Below are positions 7,983 through 17,094 of a stretch of DNA of 64,000 nucleotides, piece by piece. Source of the DNA: Pseudomonadota bacterium (GTDB taxonomy: Bacteria; Desulfobacterota; Desulfobulbia; Desulfobulbales; JAGXFP01); contig JAHJIQ010000066.1 of the NCBI GenBank assembly GCA_018823285.1, positions 1 to 64,000 of the forward strand, written 5' to 3'. Made by a program: the position numbers and the translations under genes. Every line of letters starts with the position of its first letter. Positions within the stretch are counted from its first letter, which is position 1. The notes under the pieces were generated by a model. That model was not told the DNA's origin and searched no databases. It was given only the letters and a program-made list of their open reading frames with translations.

Positions 7983-8192
7983 ATGAGTAAAAAGATTATG
8001 ACTCTGGTTCTGGCTATGGCATTTACCGTTGGTGTGGCAGGCGTCAGCCTTGCCGCCAAAAGCGCTACCTGTGAAGTAAAAGCTATCGACGGCAATACCG
8101 TTACCCTTGAGTGCAAGGATACGAAAGGCCTGAAAGAAGGCATGAAGGTCAAAGTGAAATCTGCCGTGAAAAAGGCTGTTGAGGGTTGCTAA
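7983..8192 (+). CDS. Small exported protein of unknown function
   Basis: A 69-residue protein with a clear signal peptide (KKIMTLVLAMAFTVGVAGVSLA) and a mature part of about 45 residues that contains two Cys in the first half (ATCEV, LECKD) and one at the end (EGC). The pattern CEVKAIDGNTVTLECKD looks like a small beta-barrel or OB-like strand pair, followed by a lysine-rich tail. It has a good AAAGGAGAGAG ribosome site and a strong terminator shortly downstream, so it is probably a single-gene, well-expressed unit. Similar short proteins with a basic tail occur in Desulfobacterota, but I know no function. Confidence 0.75.
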   Translation: MSKKIMTLVLAMAFTVGVAGVSLAAKSATCEVKAIDGNTVTLECKDTKGLKEGMKVKVKSAVKKAVEGC

Positions 8193-8227
8193 GAAGCAAC
8201 GCTTGAACATGCATAGCGAAACGCATT

Positions 8228-8302
8228 CCCCGCAGCTTGCTGCGGGGAGTTTCAATTGTGGATTTGTCAGCTGCCTGGCGTAATGCCAGGCAGCTTTTTT
8301 TT
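8228..8302 (+). terminator. Two hairpins, the second a Rho-independent terminator
   Basis: A first hairpin CCCCGCAG-CTTG-CTGCGGGG lies at about 8228-8247. A second, CTGCCTGGC-GTAAT-GCCAGGCAG with flanking AG/CT pairs, lies at 8269-8294 and is followed by a run of eight or more T. It ends the small secreted-protein transcript and can also separate it from the convergent DUF456 gene. Confidence 0.85.
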
Positions 8303-8308
8303 GTCCTG

Positions 8309-8398
8309 CAGCACCCTTTCACCCTTCGGGTACTCACTTCAGTACCCCCTTGAGGTATAAGTTTCGTACGAGCAGGCGAGCTACTCGACTCAGCTTTA
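8309..8398 (-). repeat. Palindromic repeat copy at the 3' end of the DUF456 gene
   Basis: A reverse-orientation copy of repeat family 1. It begins GCAGCACCCTTTCACCC, has the ACCC-TTC-GGGT hairpin, and ends with module A (CTGCTC side intact, the partner mutated to GAGTAG) and CAGCTTTA. Read on the minus strand, its first bases TAAAGCTGAGTCGAG supply the TAA stop codon of the DUF456 gene. Confidence 0.8.
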
Positions 8399-8887
8399 TC
8401 TGTAGAGGCGGTAAAAGATCAGCACCGCCATCAGCAGGCCGACCATAAATTCAAAGAACAGAGAGAGCAGGGTGCCGATCAGGGCGCCGACCCCGGCTTT
8501 CAATGCTTCCTGGAGTTCCTTGTAGTCAAAGATGATTTCAAAGGCGATCGCTCCGATAAAGGTGCCGGCAAAGATGCCACCCGGAATGGGCAGGACGAGG
8601 CCCGCGAACATGCCAAGGCACGCCCCGATGATCCCGTAGCGGGAGGCTCCCATTTTTTTGCTGCCGGCGGCGGTGATGGCATACTGGCCGCCGTAACCGA
8701 TCAGGAAGACCAAGGTGAGGATAAACAGGAATTTCCAGTCCAGCGGGGCAAAATTGCTCGCGAGACCATGGAGCACGGCCGCGGCCAGAATGATGGCCGT
8801 GCCGGGCAGGGCGGGGAAGAGGGTCCCGAGCAGACCAAAAAAAACCACAAATACAAGTAATGCGTTGATAATATTGATATTTTCCAT
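8396..8887 (-). CDS. DUF456 family membrane protein
   Basis: A 163-residue membrane protein with four to five hydrophobic segments, glycine-rich between them (PALPGTAI, LPIPGGIFAGTFIGA), matching the DUF456 family. Members are small inner-membrane proteins of unknown role. It is read opposite to its neighbours and its stop codon overlaps the edge of a palindromic repeat, so its last residues (YRLYR) may have been set by the repeat insertion. The start ATG at 8887 is followed by MENINIINALL. The upstream region runs into the divergent uppP promoter. Confidence 0.85.
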   Translation of the reverse strand: MENINIINALLVFVVFFGLLGTLFPALPGTAIILAAAVLHGLASNFAPLDWKFLFILTLVFLIGYGGQYAITAAGSKKMGASRYGIIGACLGMFAGLVLPIPGGIFAGTFIGAIAFEIIFDYKELQEALKAGVGALIGTLLSLFFEFMVGLLMAVLIFYRLYR

Positions 8888-9044
8888 GTGAGACCTTGGG
8901 GTGATCCTGCCAATAAACTGAAGTTCTATGCATTTCTGACCAATTGATTCAAACTACCCGGTAAACGTTGTAAAGTCATTATCAGAACTGAAATTTGTTC
9001 CGGGAACCCGCCATCGCTTAACAGAGCGTAACTACAGGTTTTTG

Positions 9045-9073
9045 TTTACTTTATACCCTCTCTTACGTATAGT
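9045..9073 (+). promoter_or_regulatory. Promoter of uppP placed for a near-leaderless transcript
   Basis: TTTACT (9045-9050), a 17-base spacer and TATAGT (9068-9073) match a vegetative promoter fairly well. The expected start point, near 9080-9082, falls at the ATG of uppP (9082). No Shine-Dalgarno sequence is present before that ATG, which agrees with a leaderless or nearly leaderless message. Confidence 0.5.
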
Positions 9074-9081
9074 GCCAGCCC

Positions 9082-9888
9082 ATGAACCTATTTTATGCGA
9101 TACTTCTTGGAATCCTGCAGGGGGCAACGGAGTTTCTGCCGATTTCAAGTTCCGGACATCTGGCGCTGGCCGAGCATTTTCTCGGTCTCGAAGAGGCAGG
9201 GCTTTCCTTTGATGTCGCCCTCCACCTCGGGACATTGCTTGCGATCCTGATATATTTCCGCAAGGATTTCCTGTTGATGGCCGGAGCCCTTTTGCATCGA
9301 GGTGGAACAGACGATGGTCCATTGTATCGCAGGCTCGCTCTGTACATCTGTATCGGGACGGTTCCCGGGGTTCTGGCCGGGCTTTTTCTCGGGCATATGG
9401 CTGAAGAAGGTCTCCGCCAACCGCTCTATGTGGCAACGGCGCTGGGCGGGGTCGGCCTGTTTCTGCTCTGGGCGGAGAGAGCCGGCTCCAGGGTGAAGGA
9501 TATGCAGAGTCTTCGACTTTCCGATGCGCTGATCGTTGGTCTTTTTCAGGCCCTGGCCATTGTTCCCGGTGTTTCCAGAAGCGGCATAACCATGACCGCC
9601 GGACTGTTCATTGGTTTCAGTCGTGAGACGGCGGCAAGGTTCTCCTTTCTGTTGTCTGCCCCGATCATTTTCGGCGCCGGGGTGTACAAGATACCTGAGA
9701 TCATCAGCAAGGGCGGCGAGTCGGGACAGTTTGCCTTCTATCTCGCCGGGTTTCTGGCTTCGGCTGTTTCCGGGTATCTCTGTATCGCCTGGCTGCTTAA
9801 ATTCATCAGAACCAGAAGTTTTGATCTCTTCGCCTATTATCGGCTGGTTCTTGCCGGGATTGTTTATCTGGCTGTATTTCTAGGGTAG
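9082..9888 (+). CDS. uppP: Undecaprenyl-diphosphatase
   Basis: A 268-residue inner-membrane enzyme of the BacA/UppP family that dephosphorylates undecaprenyl diphosphate to regenerate the lipid carrier for peptidoglycan and polysaccharide synthesis. Both family signatures are present: GATEFLPISSSGH near residue 14 (catalytic Glu, Ser and His region) and VPGVSRSGITMTAG in the middle. About eight membrane segments fit the known topology and the length is typical. It has no ribosome site, and the promoter is placed so that the transcript may begin at the ATG. Its product would also serve the large polysaccharide locus in this window. It stands alone; the gap to the next gene holds nothing that I recognise. 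Confidence 0.95.
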   Translation: MNLFYAILLGILQGATEFLPISSSGHLALAEHFLGLEEAGLSFDVALHLGTLLAILIYFRKDFLLMAGALLHRGGTDDGPLYRRLALYICIGTVPGVLAGLFLGHMAEEGLRQPLYVATALGGVGLFLLWAERAGSRVKDMQSLRLSDALIVGLFQALAIVPGVSRSGITMTAGLFIGFSRETAARFSFLLSAPIIFGAGVYKIPEIISKGGESGQFAFYLAGFLASAVSGYLCIAWLLKFIRTRSFDLFAYYRLVLAGIVYLAVFLG

Positions 9889-10062
9889 ACAGTCTTCTGA
9901 GCTCCCGAAAAAACCATTTTCCCGAAACAAAAAAATATGGGGTATTTTCCTGAACCCGGCATCCGGATGATCTGAACATGCAACGTGGGGCGAATTTTCT
10001 GCAGCACGAAAGCGGTATTTCGGCTGCGGGGCGCTTCAATCAATTCCAGAGGAGAACATAGT

Positions 10063-10761
10063 ATGGATACGACAAAACTCCCAGACAAGGCGGCGGAAAT
10101 TCTGCGGCGCCTGAGGAGGAAATATAAGACCGAGTTCGATACCTTGCGTTTTCGTGACCGGGAGCTCAAAATCCTGCAGGTTTCGGACATCGAACCATTG
10201 CTGGCCGGCAAAGATCCCTTTGCCGATGTATCGAATTTCCCCTTCTGGGTAAAACTGTGGGAATCGGCGATGGTCCTGGCCGACACTATGGCCGCGATGC
10301 CGGTTGAGCAGGGGAGCACCCTGCTTGAGCTTGGCGCCGGACTCGGCGCGCCAGGTCTGGCGGCAGCCATGGCTGGTCACAAAGTGACTTTGAGTGATTA
10401 TGAGCCCCAGATCCTCGATTTTCAGAGGGTCAGCGGTGCGGCAAATGGTTTGACCGGGGTTTCCTATGTCAAACTGGACTGGTTGAAGCCGAAGATGAAA
10501 ACGAAATTTAAGACCATTATCGGAGCGGAGATTTTGTTCCGGGAGGATTTTTTTGCGCCGCTGCTGCAAATCATGCGCAATAATCTTGAAGATGGCGGGA
10601 CGATCTATCTGGCCCATGACAGCCGTCGGAAAAGCCTGAAACCATTTCTTGAGTTGGCCTCCGAGCATTTTGCGATCGGCGCCATGGCGAGGAAGATGAC
10701 CTCCGACGACAAGGAAGTGACGATTGTCCTGAACCGGCTGCAGCCGCTCTACAAGGGATGA
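10063..10761 (+). CDS. SAM-dependent methyltransferase (METTL-like protein methyltransferase type)
   Basis: A 232-residue class I methyltransferase. The SAM-binding motif I is LLELGAGLGAPGLAAA near residue 88, followed by the acidic motif LSDYEPQ, and the N-terminal FWVKLWESAMVLAD is characteristic of the methyltransferase-16 / nicotinamide N-methyltransferase-like group, several of which methylate protein lysines. The region after it (IIGAEILFREDFF) holds the usual post-motif position. The substrate is unknown. The ATG at 10063 with AGAGGAGAAC upstream is preferred to an earlier in-frame ATG. It is followed at 8 bases by another methyltransferase, suggesting one transcript. Confidence 0.82.
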   Translation: MDTTKLPDKAAEILRRLRRKYKTEFDTLRFRDRELKILQVSDIEPLLAGKDPFADVSNFPFWVKLWESAMVLADTMAAMPVEQGSTLLELGAGLGAPGLAAAMAGHKVTLSDYEPQILDFQRVSGAANGLTGVSYVKLDWLKPKMKTKFKTIIGAEILFREDFFAPLLQIMRNNLEDGGTIYLAHDSRRKSLKPFLELASEHFAIGAMARKMTSDDKEVTIVLNRLQPLYKG

Positions 10762-10768
10762 ACCGGGG

Positions 10769-11596
10769 GTGATCGGGATTGACTCAATCGACTGGAACAC
10801 TCTGTGGCGGGAGTGCCGCAACAGTCGTAGCAATAAAGGAAAAGGGCGAGCGGATTGGGACAAAAAGGCCGCCTCTTTTGCCCGCCGGAATCGTGGCAGT
10901 TCGTACAGTGAAAGGCTCGTCGATTATATTGACCCCGGCCCTGAAGAAACGGTCCTCGACATAGGGGCTGGGCCGGGCACCCTCGCTCTGCCGCTGGCGA
11001 GACGGGCGAAACGGGTCACGGCCCTCGATTTTTCCGAGAAGATGCTGGAGGAGCTGCAGAGGGAAGCTGCTGCACAGGGAATTGATAATATCGTTGTTCA
11101 TCACGCCGCCTGGGAGGATGACTGGCAGGCACTCGGCATTCCGCCCCATGATATTGCCGTTGCTTCAAGATCGATGTCGGTGGATGATCTGGAAGGGGCT
11201 CTGAAAAAGATCGACCGCTGGGCCTTGCGCAGGGTCGTGATCACCGATCGGGTGGGTTCCGGGCCTTTTGACCCGGATGTGTTCCGGGCGGTTGGTCGTG
11301 CTTTTTCTCCCGGCCCGGATTATATTTACACGGTCAATATTCTGCACCGGCTCGGGATTTATGCGGGAATCGATTTTATGGATGCCGAATTTTCGAAAAC
11401 CTATCTCAGCCGAGAAGAGGCTGTTGATTCATGCCTCTGGATGCTGGAAGAGATCAATCCCGAAGAGCAGGCCGCCTTTGATGCATTTATCGAAAGCAGA
11501 TTGACCCGTCTTGAAGATGGAAGCTGGCAGCTCAAAAGAGCACATACCCCGAAATGGGCAGTAATCAGTTGGGAAAAGGTGCAGCCTGAAGTTTAA
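10769..11596 (+). CDS. Class I SAM-dependent methyltransferase
   Basis: A 275-residue methyltransferase with motif I VLDIGAGPGTLALPLARR near residues 65-82 and motif II ALDFSEKMLEEL. The N-terminal part (DSIDWNTLWRECRN, then DWDKKAASFARR) is typical of a group of anaerobe small-molecule methyltransferases often found with metal or corrinoid genes. The start is a GTG at 10769 preceded by a G-rich CCGGGGG site. It is probably co-transcribed with the gene upstream. The substrate cannot be told from sequence. Confidence 0.8.
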   Translation: MIGIDSIDWNTLWRECRNSRSNKGKGRADWDKKAASFARRNRGSSYSERLVDYIDPGPEETVLDIGAGPGTLALPLARRAKRVTALDFSEKMLEELQREAAAQGIDNIVVHHAAWEDDWQALGIPPHDIAVASRSMSVDDLEGALKKIDRWALRRVVITDRVGSGPFDPDVFRAVGRAFSPGPDYIYTVNILHRLGIYAGIDFMDAEFSKTYLSREEAVDSCLWMLEEINPEEQAAFDAFIESRLTRLEDGSWQLKRAHTPKWAVISWEKVQPEV

Positions 11597-11995
11597 CGGG
11601 CTGAAAGAACGGAGGTGGGGTGTTGATGGTAATATGCTGATTTTATTGCAAAAGATGGCTGTTGGTGATGCGGGCAATTTGACTTTCCATCACTTTAAGA
11701 GCGATTTAAATAGGCTATAAGATCTTTGCCGGCAATATTTATTGAACAGCACACTAATCAGAACCCCCTCGGAGTCTATGCATGCCTGAGGGATGTAAGG
11801 GGCGTTGAATACCATTACGTAAATCGTGCTAAAAAACACTCTTCAGTTTCGTGTTTTTTTCGCAAGAGTATGAGGTGAGTCACTCAACGGGAGAAAAAAT
11901 TAATTCCAGCAAAGTAGTTACAGCTGGCAGCACCCACTGTCAGGTTTACTGAACGAACCCTGATCCGGCTGCGCATACCGTCACTCCAAATTCCT
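11597..11995. other. 399-base leader region upstream of trkH, no gene seen
   Basis: No supported coding sequence. Two secondary structures are visible: a hairpin CCCTCGG/CTGAGGG at about 11765-11791 (one G-T pair), and an A/T-rich inverted repeat AAAAAACAC (11831-11839) / GTGTTTTTT (11851-11859) that resembles a terminator working in both directions. They may form an attenuator or merely end the preceding transcript. I looked for the c-di-AMP (ydaO) riboswitch expected before some potassium genes and did not see its core. Confidence 0.45.
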
Positions 11996-13450
11996 ATGCA
12001 TTTTATTTCAATCGCACATGTCCTGGGGCTTCTATTAATAGTTACCGGCAGTTCCATGTTTTTGCCGGCGATCTGCTCCGTTTATTACAATGAAGCGGAT
12101 CTGTTGCCTATTATCTGCTCGGCGTTGATCACCGTTGGTCTCGGCTTGCCCAGCTGGAAGTATTGCCGAAGCGATGAAGAGCTGAATATAAAAGACGGTA
12201 TTTTTATCGCTGTCTTCGGCTGGTTTCTGGTTTCTGCCTTATCCGGACTGCCCTTCATGATCCACGGGGCAATCCCTTCTTTTACCGACGCCTTCTTTGA
12301 AATGATGTCCGGTTATACCACTACCGGCGCCACCATCCTTACCGATATTGAATCGCTTCCGCACGGCCTTTTGTTCTGGCGGAGCGAGACCCACCTGCTG
12401 GGTGGTATGGGCTTTCTGACCCTTACGGTCATTTTCCTGCCCAAAGGAATGGGCGGTATGCGTCTGTTTCGGGCCGAGTCGAGTCCGGGACAGGTGATCA
12501 CCAAGGAAAAATTCAAGGCCCGGAACAAAGACACCATGATCATGCTCTGGCTGATCTATCTGGGGCTTAATATCCTGGAGATCATCCTGCTTTGGCTGGG
12601 CGACATGCCGATGTTCGATGCCATGTGTACCGCTTTCGGTACGGTCTCCACATCGGGCTACTCGCCCAAAAACTTAAGCATCGGCCATTATAACAGCGCC
12701 TATTTCGACTGGATTATTACCCTGTTCATGTTTCTCGGCGGCATGGCCTTTATCCTCTTCTACCAGATGATGCAAGGCGACTGGCATGCGATCAGGATAA
12801 ATACCGAGTTTCGCTGGTATCTAGGTTTTATCCTGTTTTTCTGCGGGATGGTCTCGTTCATTTTATGGCAGAACAATACCTATGGTGCTATGGATTCGCT
12901 GCGCTACGGGACGTTTCAGGTGATGTCTTTATTGACCACCACGGGCTTTGGCACCGCCGACTATGAACTATGGCCCCAGGCCTCCCAGATGTTTCTCTAC
13001 GCGGTATGCTTTATCGGTGCCTGTGCCGGGTCGACCACCAGCGGGATTAAGGTGGTCCATTATGTGATCATCTGCAAGTACATGTATGCCTCGATTCGCA
13101 AGTTGTTTTTTCAACCCATGGCGGTAGTCTCGATCCGGCTTAATGAACGACCGGTGGAGCGGTCAATCATTGATCTGGCAATCTGTTATTTTATCGTCAA
13201 TATATTCATGGTGCTGCTTGGCGGCTGTTTCATGGTTCTGGTAGACTCCATGGATTATGTCACTGCCATGAGTTCGGTGATTGCTTCCCTGATGAACATC
13301 GGTCCCGGCTTCGGAGACGTAGGGCCGTCAGAGAACTACGCCTTTATCTCGGATACAGGAAAATGGTTTCTGGCCTGGAATATGCTGGTCGGGCGTCTGG
13401 AGATGTTCTCGGCTCTGGTTGTTTTCTATCCCTCATTCTGGAAGAAATAG
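11996..13450 (+). CDS. trkH: Trk potassium uptake system, membrane subunit
   Basis: A 484-residue membrane protein of the TrkH/KtrB family, which forms the K+ pore in the inner membrane. The four pore-loop signatures are visible in order: SGYTTTGAT, GTVSTSGYS, TTTGFGTAD and NIGPGFGDVG, with the conserved glycine in each. A further SSGIK-like element (STTSGIKVV) follows the third. The gene begins with ATG at 11996 without a clear ribosome site, after a long structured leader. trkA follows after 37 bases, so the two gating and pore subunits are made together. Base composition is a little more A+T-rich than the adjacent mnmG gene. Confidence 0.93.
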   Translation: MHFISIAHVLGLLLIVTGSSMFLPAICSVYYNEADLLPIICSALITVGLGLPSWKYCRSDEELNIKDGIFIAVFGWFLVSALSGLPFMIHGAIPSFTDAFFEMMSGYTTTGATILTDIESLPHGLLFWRSETHLLGGMGFLTLTVIFLPKGMGGMRLFRAESSPGQVITKEKFKARNKDTMIMLWLIYLGLNILEIILLWLGDMPMFDAMCTAFGTVSTSGYSPKNLSIGHYNSAYFDWIITLFMFLGGMAFILFYQMMQGDWHAIRINTEFRWYLGFILFFCGMVSFILWQNNTYGAMDSLRYGTFQVMSLLTTTGFGTADYELWPQASQMFLYAVCFIGACAGSTTSGIKVVHYVIICKYMYASIRKLFFQPMAVVSIRLNERPVERSIIDLAICYFIVNIFMVLLGGCFMVLVDSMDYVTAMSSVIASLMNIGPGFGDVGPSENYAFISDTGKWFLAWNMLVGRLEMFSALVVFYPSFWKK

Positions 13451-13487
13451 ACCCGATTTAACGATTTTAAACGGAAGATACTTCGCC

Positions 13488-14900
13488 ATGTTTGGAAAAA
13501 AAGCAACATCACAACAGGAAAATATTCTTATCCTTGGCCTGGGCGGCATGGGCTTTTATCTTGCCAAGCGGTTGCAGCATGAGGGCTACTCGGTTACTGC
13601 CATAGAACCGGACAGCAAACTCGTCAGTTATGCGGACGCCAATCTGGATGCGCGATTCATAACCGGTTCGGCACTCTCCATCGAACACTGGCGAGAGGCC
13701 AATGCCGAGAAAATGGATTACATGATTGCGGTGACCAACAAAGATGCGCTCAATATGATGGGAGCGCAGATCGCTGACAAGTTCGGCATCCCGCAGAAGA
13801 TCTGCCGGATACGTCACCAGGAGTTCGGCAAGGAAGACTCCCTGTTGAGCGGTGAGGATCTGAAGATCGACCTGTTCATCAACCCTGAGGAACTGGTCGT
13901 CCAGGAAATCGTTCGCTTGATCAAGCGAACGGCCGGCAATGAGGTCATCGACGTTGCCATGGGCCAGGTGCAGGTGATGGCCACCCGGATCAGTGCCGAA
14001 TCTCCAATGGCCAATAAGAGTCTGATTGAAATCGCCCAGACATATAATGAATTCCCATTCCGGGTTGTGGCCATCGGCCGCGGGATCAAGACCATCATCC
14101 CTGGTGGCCGGGATAATATTCTGCCCCAGGACCAGGTACTTTTCATGGCGGGTCGCGAAGACCTGAAGATGTTGATGGAATTAACCGGTGTCAAGCAACA
14201 GCGTCGCTACCGGGTGATGATCCTGGGCGGCGGTATGGTGGGCAGCCTGGTTGCTGAACAGCTGGGTAAAACGATGCAGGTCAGGCTGATCGAAAGAGAT
14301 GAAGAGCTGGCCGAAAAGCTGTCCGCTGAGTTGCCGGAGACAGAGGTTCTGCTTGGTGACGGCTCCGACAAAGAAGTGCTGCTGGCGGCCGGCTTGCTGA
14401 ATATGGATACCTTTATCGCTGCCACCGGCGAGAATGAGACCAACATCATGAGCTGCCTGATGGCCAAGCACCTGATGAGCGAACAGGATGAGAATAAACA
14501 GTTGAAAACCGATCGAAAAACAATATCCCTGGTCAACAAAGAGGATTATCAGGTCCTTGCCACGACCAGCGGCTCTGATATCGCCCTGAACAAAAAAATC
14601 CTTGCCGGTAACGAAATCCTCACCTATATCAGACGGAGTGAACTGCTTTCAGTCTCACATCTGCACGGTTTTGACGCAGAGGTGATCGACCTGGTTGCAC
14701 CTCCCGGCTCCCTCATTACCCGCAAGCCTTTGTCGCAGCTTCAACCGGTGATTGCCGGAAAAATTATCATTGGCAGTGTATTCCGTGAGGATAAGTGGTC
14801 GGCGGCAGTAGGAGACACCCATATCCAGGAGGGGGAAAGAGTTATCGTGATCTGTGCATCGCAATATTTCAAGGACTTGAGGGAATTGTTTGCATTTTAG
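13488..14900 (+). CDS. trkA: Trk potassium uptake system, NAD-binding peripheral subunit
   Basis: A 470-residue cytoplasmic regulator of TrkH with the duplicated RCK/TrkA layout. The first NAD-binding domain starts with LILGLGGMGFYLAKRL near residue 13 and ends in a TrkA-C domain. The second starts with VMILGGGMVGSLVAEQL near residue 243, with acidic residues at the expected strand ends (AIEPDSK, LIERDEE), and a second TrkA-C domain follows. It binds nucleotides and gates K+ flow. The ATG at 13488 with ACGGAAGA upstream is preferred to an earlier in-frame ATG that overlaps trkH. It forms an operon with trkH. Confidence 0.93.
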   Translation: MFGKKATSQQENILILGLGGMGFYLAKRLQHEGYSVTAIEPDSKLVSYADANLDARFITGSALSIEHWREANAEKMDYMIAVTNKDALNMMGAQIADKFGIPQKICRIRHQEFGKEDSLLSGEDLKIDLFINPEELVVQEIVRLIKRTAGNEVIDVAMGQVQVMATRISAESPMANKSLIEIAQTYNEFPFRVVAIGRGIKTIIPGGRDNILPQDQVLFMAGREDLKMLMELTGVKQQRRYRVMILGGGMVGSLVAEQLGKTMQVRLIERDEELAEKLSAELPETEVLLGDGSDKEVLLAAGLLNMDTFIAATGENETNIMSCLMAKHLMSEQDENKQLKTDRKTISLVNKEDYQVLATTSGSDIALNKKILAGNEILTYIRRSELLSVSHLHGFDAEVIDLVAPPGSLITRKPLSQLQPVIAGKIIIGSVFREDKWSAAVGDTHIQEGERVIVICASQYFKDLRELFAF

Positions 14901-15017
14901 AATGCGGGTAGTCGATGGCTATTCTTCCAGAAAAAAGGTTCCCCTCGCAGTCTCGAAGATGGCGTGTGGTGCGGCAGTCAGAGGTTTATGATGTTTGACA
15001 GGCACAGCGAACGCTTT

Positions 15018-15055
15018 CCTCGCAGCTCAAAGACTTACGCTTGTCTGCCGCGAGG
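15018..15055. other. Inverted repeat in the trkA-mnmG gap
   Basis: CCTCGC (15018-15023) pairs with GCGAGG (15050-15055), with a further inner AGAC/GTCT pairing. There is no T-run. The 280-base gap between trkA and mnmG holds no supported gene; the short reading frame there has no ribosome site and no family resemblance. The hairpin may end the trk transcript or shape the mnmG leader. Confidence 0.4.
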
Positions 15056-15180
15056 AGCTTCAAATCCCGACAGGAAGGAGCTGTTTCCACGGCCCCCTGA
15101 TTACTGGAGAATGGCCGGCAAGCCGGTTTGGCGCTGGAAGCTGAAGGAAAGTGAGGGCAGAAACGGTGGCTGGCATTTCA

Positions 15181-17037
15181 ATGTATGACGTGATTGTGGT
15201 AGGCGCCGGGCATGCCGGGTGTGAAGCGGCCCTTGCCGCCGCCAGACTTGGCTGCCGGACTGCGGTGGTGGTGATCAACGTCGACACCATCGGCGCCATG
15301 TCCTGCAACCCTGCGATCGGAGGGCTTGCCAAAGGCCATCTGGTGAAAGAGATAGACGCCCTGGGCGGTGAGATGGCAAAGAATATCGATGCCACCGGCA
15401 TCCAGTTCCGGCGGCTGAATACCAGCAAGGGACCTGCCGTCTGGTCGTCGAGGGCCCAGGCGGACCGGTTGCGTTACCGGCTGCGGATGAAGGAAGTCCT
15501 GGAAGGGCAGGACAATCTCGAGATCAGGCAGGGGGTGGCCGACCGATTCATCCTCGAAGAGGGCAGGGTGGCCGGAATTATCACCTCCCTCGACGAAGAG
15601 CTCCGGGCCGGGGCGGTGGTTGTCGCCACCGGCACCTTTCTGAACGGCCTGATCCATATAGGCCTGAAGTCGTTTCCGGCAGGACGGATGGGCGACTCGC
15701 CCTCGGTCAGTCTTGCCGAGGACCTCCGCAGACTCGGGTTTGCCATGGGCCGGATGAAGACCGGGACCACCCCTCGCCTGGATGGCAACTCCATCGACTA
15801 TTCCGAACTTGAGCCCCAGGAGAGCGATGATCCGCCCGCGCTCTTTTCGTATGGGAGCAGTACGACCACTCTTCCCCAGTACCCCTGTCATATCACGTAT
15901 ACGAATGAGAAGACCCACGAGATCATCCGGGCCGGGTGTGACCGGTCGCCGATGTTTACCGGGATCATCGAAGGGATCGGGGCGCGATACTGCCCCTCAA
16001 TCGAAGACAAGGTGTTCCGCTTCCCTGAGAAGACACGGCACCAGATCTTTCTTGAACCGGAAGGGATTGATACCGTCGAGGTCTACCCGAACGGGGTGCC
16101 GACGAGTCTGCCGATCGATGTGCAGGAGGCGATGCTGAAAAGTATCAAGGGGCTTGAGAATGTGCGGATTATCCGCCCCGGCTATGCCATCGAATATGAT
16201 TATGTCGATCCTCTGGAACTGGCTCCGTCTCTCGAAACCAAGAAGATCGGCGGCCTCTTTCTGGCCGGTCAGATCAACGGCACTTCCGGGTATGAGGAGG
16301 CGGCGGCCCAGGGGCTGATGGCCGGGATCAATGCCGCCCGCAGCGTGAGAAGTGAGGCGCCGGTTATCCTTGATCGCTCCCAGGCCTATATCGGGGTCCT
16401 GATTGATGATCTGGTGACCTGTGGAACGAAAGAGCCGTACCGGCTTTTCACCTCCAGGGCGGAATATCGTCTGCTGCTCCGGGAGGACAACGCAGACCTC
16501 CGTCTGACCGGGATCGGTCGGGAGATCGGTCTGGTCGGCGAAACCGCTCACGCGCGTTTTACCGTGAAAAAGAAAGGGATCGCTTCGGGCGTCAGCTGGT
16601 TTGAATCGGCAACGATCAAACCGGTCAAGGAGGTGAATCTGAGGCTTGAAGCTCTTGGCAGTGCGCCGCTCAAGCAGCAGGTTTCTCTGGCCGATCTCCT
16701 CCGGCGGCCGGAAATGGACATCGACAGGGTTGCTCAAGTGTACGGAAAGGAAATGGAGGTCGATCTTCAGTTCAAAGACGATATCCAGCTCCATATCAAA
16801 TATGAGGGGTACATCAAAAGACAGCAGGAACAGGTAGAGCGGTTCCGCAAATTTGAATCCATTGCCCTGCCTGCTGATCTCGATTATGCGAGTCTGTCCG
16901 GCCTTTCAAACGAGGTGGTGGAAAAACTGACCCGGGTCCAGCCGATCAATCTCGGCCAGGCGTCACGGATATCGGGGATCACCCCTGCGGCCATCTCGAT
17001 CCTGCAGGTCTATCTGAGGAAGTCCGGGCTCATGTGA
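15181..17037 (+). CDS. mnmG: tRNA uridine-5-carboxymethylaminomethyl modification enzyme
   Basis: A 618-residue FAD protein (also called GidA) that, with MnmE, adds a carboxymethylaminomethyl or aminomethyl group to the wobble uridine of certain tRNAs. The FAD-binding motif [19 protein letters not shown] opens the protein, and the family signatures [15 protein letters not shown] and [10 protein letters not shown] follow, as does the C-terminal helical part involved in tRNA and MnmE contact. Length is normal for the family. I place the start at ATG 15181. A GTG at 15151 would add ten residues and sits too close to its possible ribosome site. mnmE and rsmG, often neighbours elsewhere, are not present here. 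Confidence 0.96.
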   Translation: MYDVIVVGAGHAGCEAALAAARLGCRTAVVVINVDTIGAMSCNPAIGGLAKGHLVKEIDALGGEMAKNIDATGIQFRRLNTSKGPAVWSSRAQADRLRYRLRMKEVLEGQDNLEIRQGVADRFILEEGRVAGIITSLDEELRAGAVVVATGTFLNGLIHIGLKSFPAGRMGDSPSVSLAEDLRRLGFAMGRMKTGTTPRLDGNSIDYSELEPQESDDPPALFSYGSSTTTLPQYPCHITYTNEKTHEIIRAGCDRSPMFTGIIEGIGARYCPSIEDKVFRFPEKTRHQIFLEPEGIDTVEVYPNGVPTSLPIDVQEAMLKSIKGLENVRIIRPGYAIEYDYVDPLELAPSLETKKIGGLFLAGQINGTSGYEEAAAQGLMAGINAARSVRSEAPVILDRSQAYIGVLIDDLVTCGTKEPYRLFTSRAEYRLLLREDNADLRLTGIGREIGLVGETAHARFTVKKKGIASGVSWFESATIKPVKEVNLRLEALGSAPLKQQVSLADLLRRPEMDIDRVAQVYGKEMEVDLQFKDDIQLHIKYEGYIKRQQEQVERFRKFESIALPADLDYASLSGLSNEVVEKLTRVQPINLGQASRISGITPAAISILQVYLRKSGLM

Positions 17038-17094
17038 CCGGTTTTCCATTTACAAGTATTCGATATTGTTCTTTAAATTTGAGGATATGGTGCT

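Noticed and set aside
11690..11995. A ydaO-type c-di-AMP riboswitch upstream of trkH
   Set aside because: Conserved core blocks were not found, although other structure is present.
14964..15188. A 74-codon plus-strand frame between trkA and mnmG
   Set aside because: No ribosome site or family resemblance, and it overlaps a hairpin and the mnmG start.
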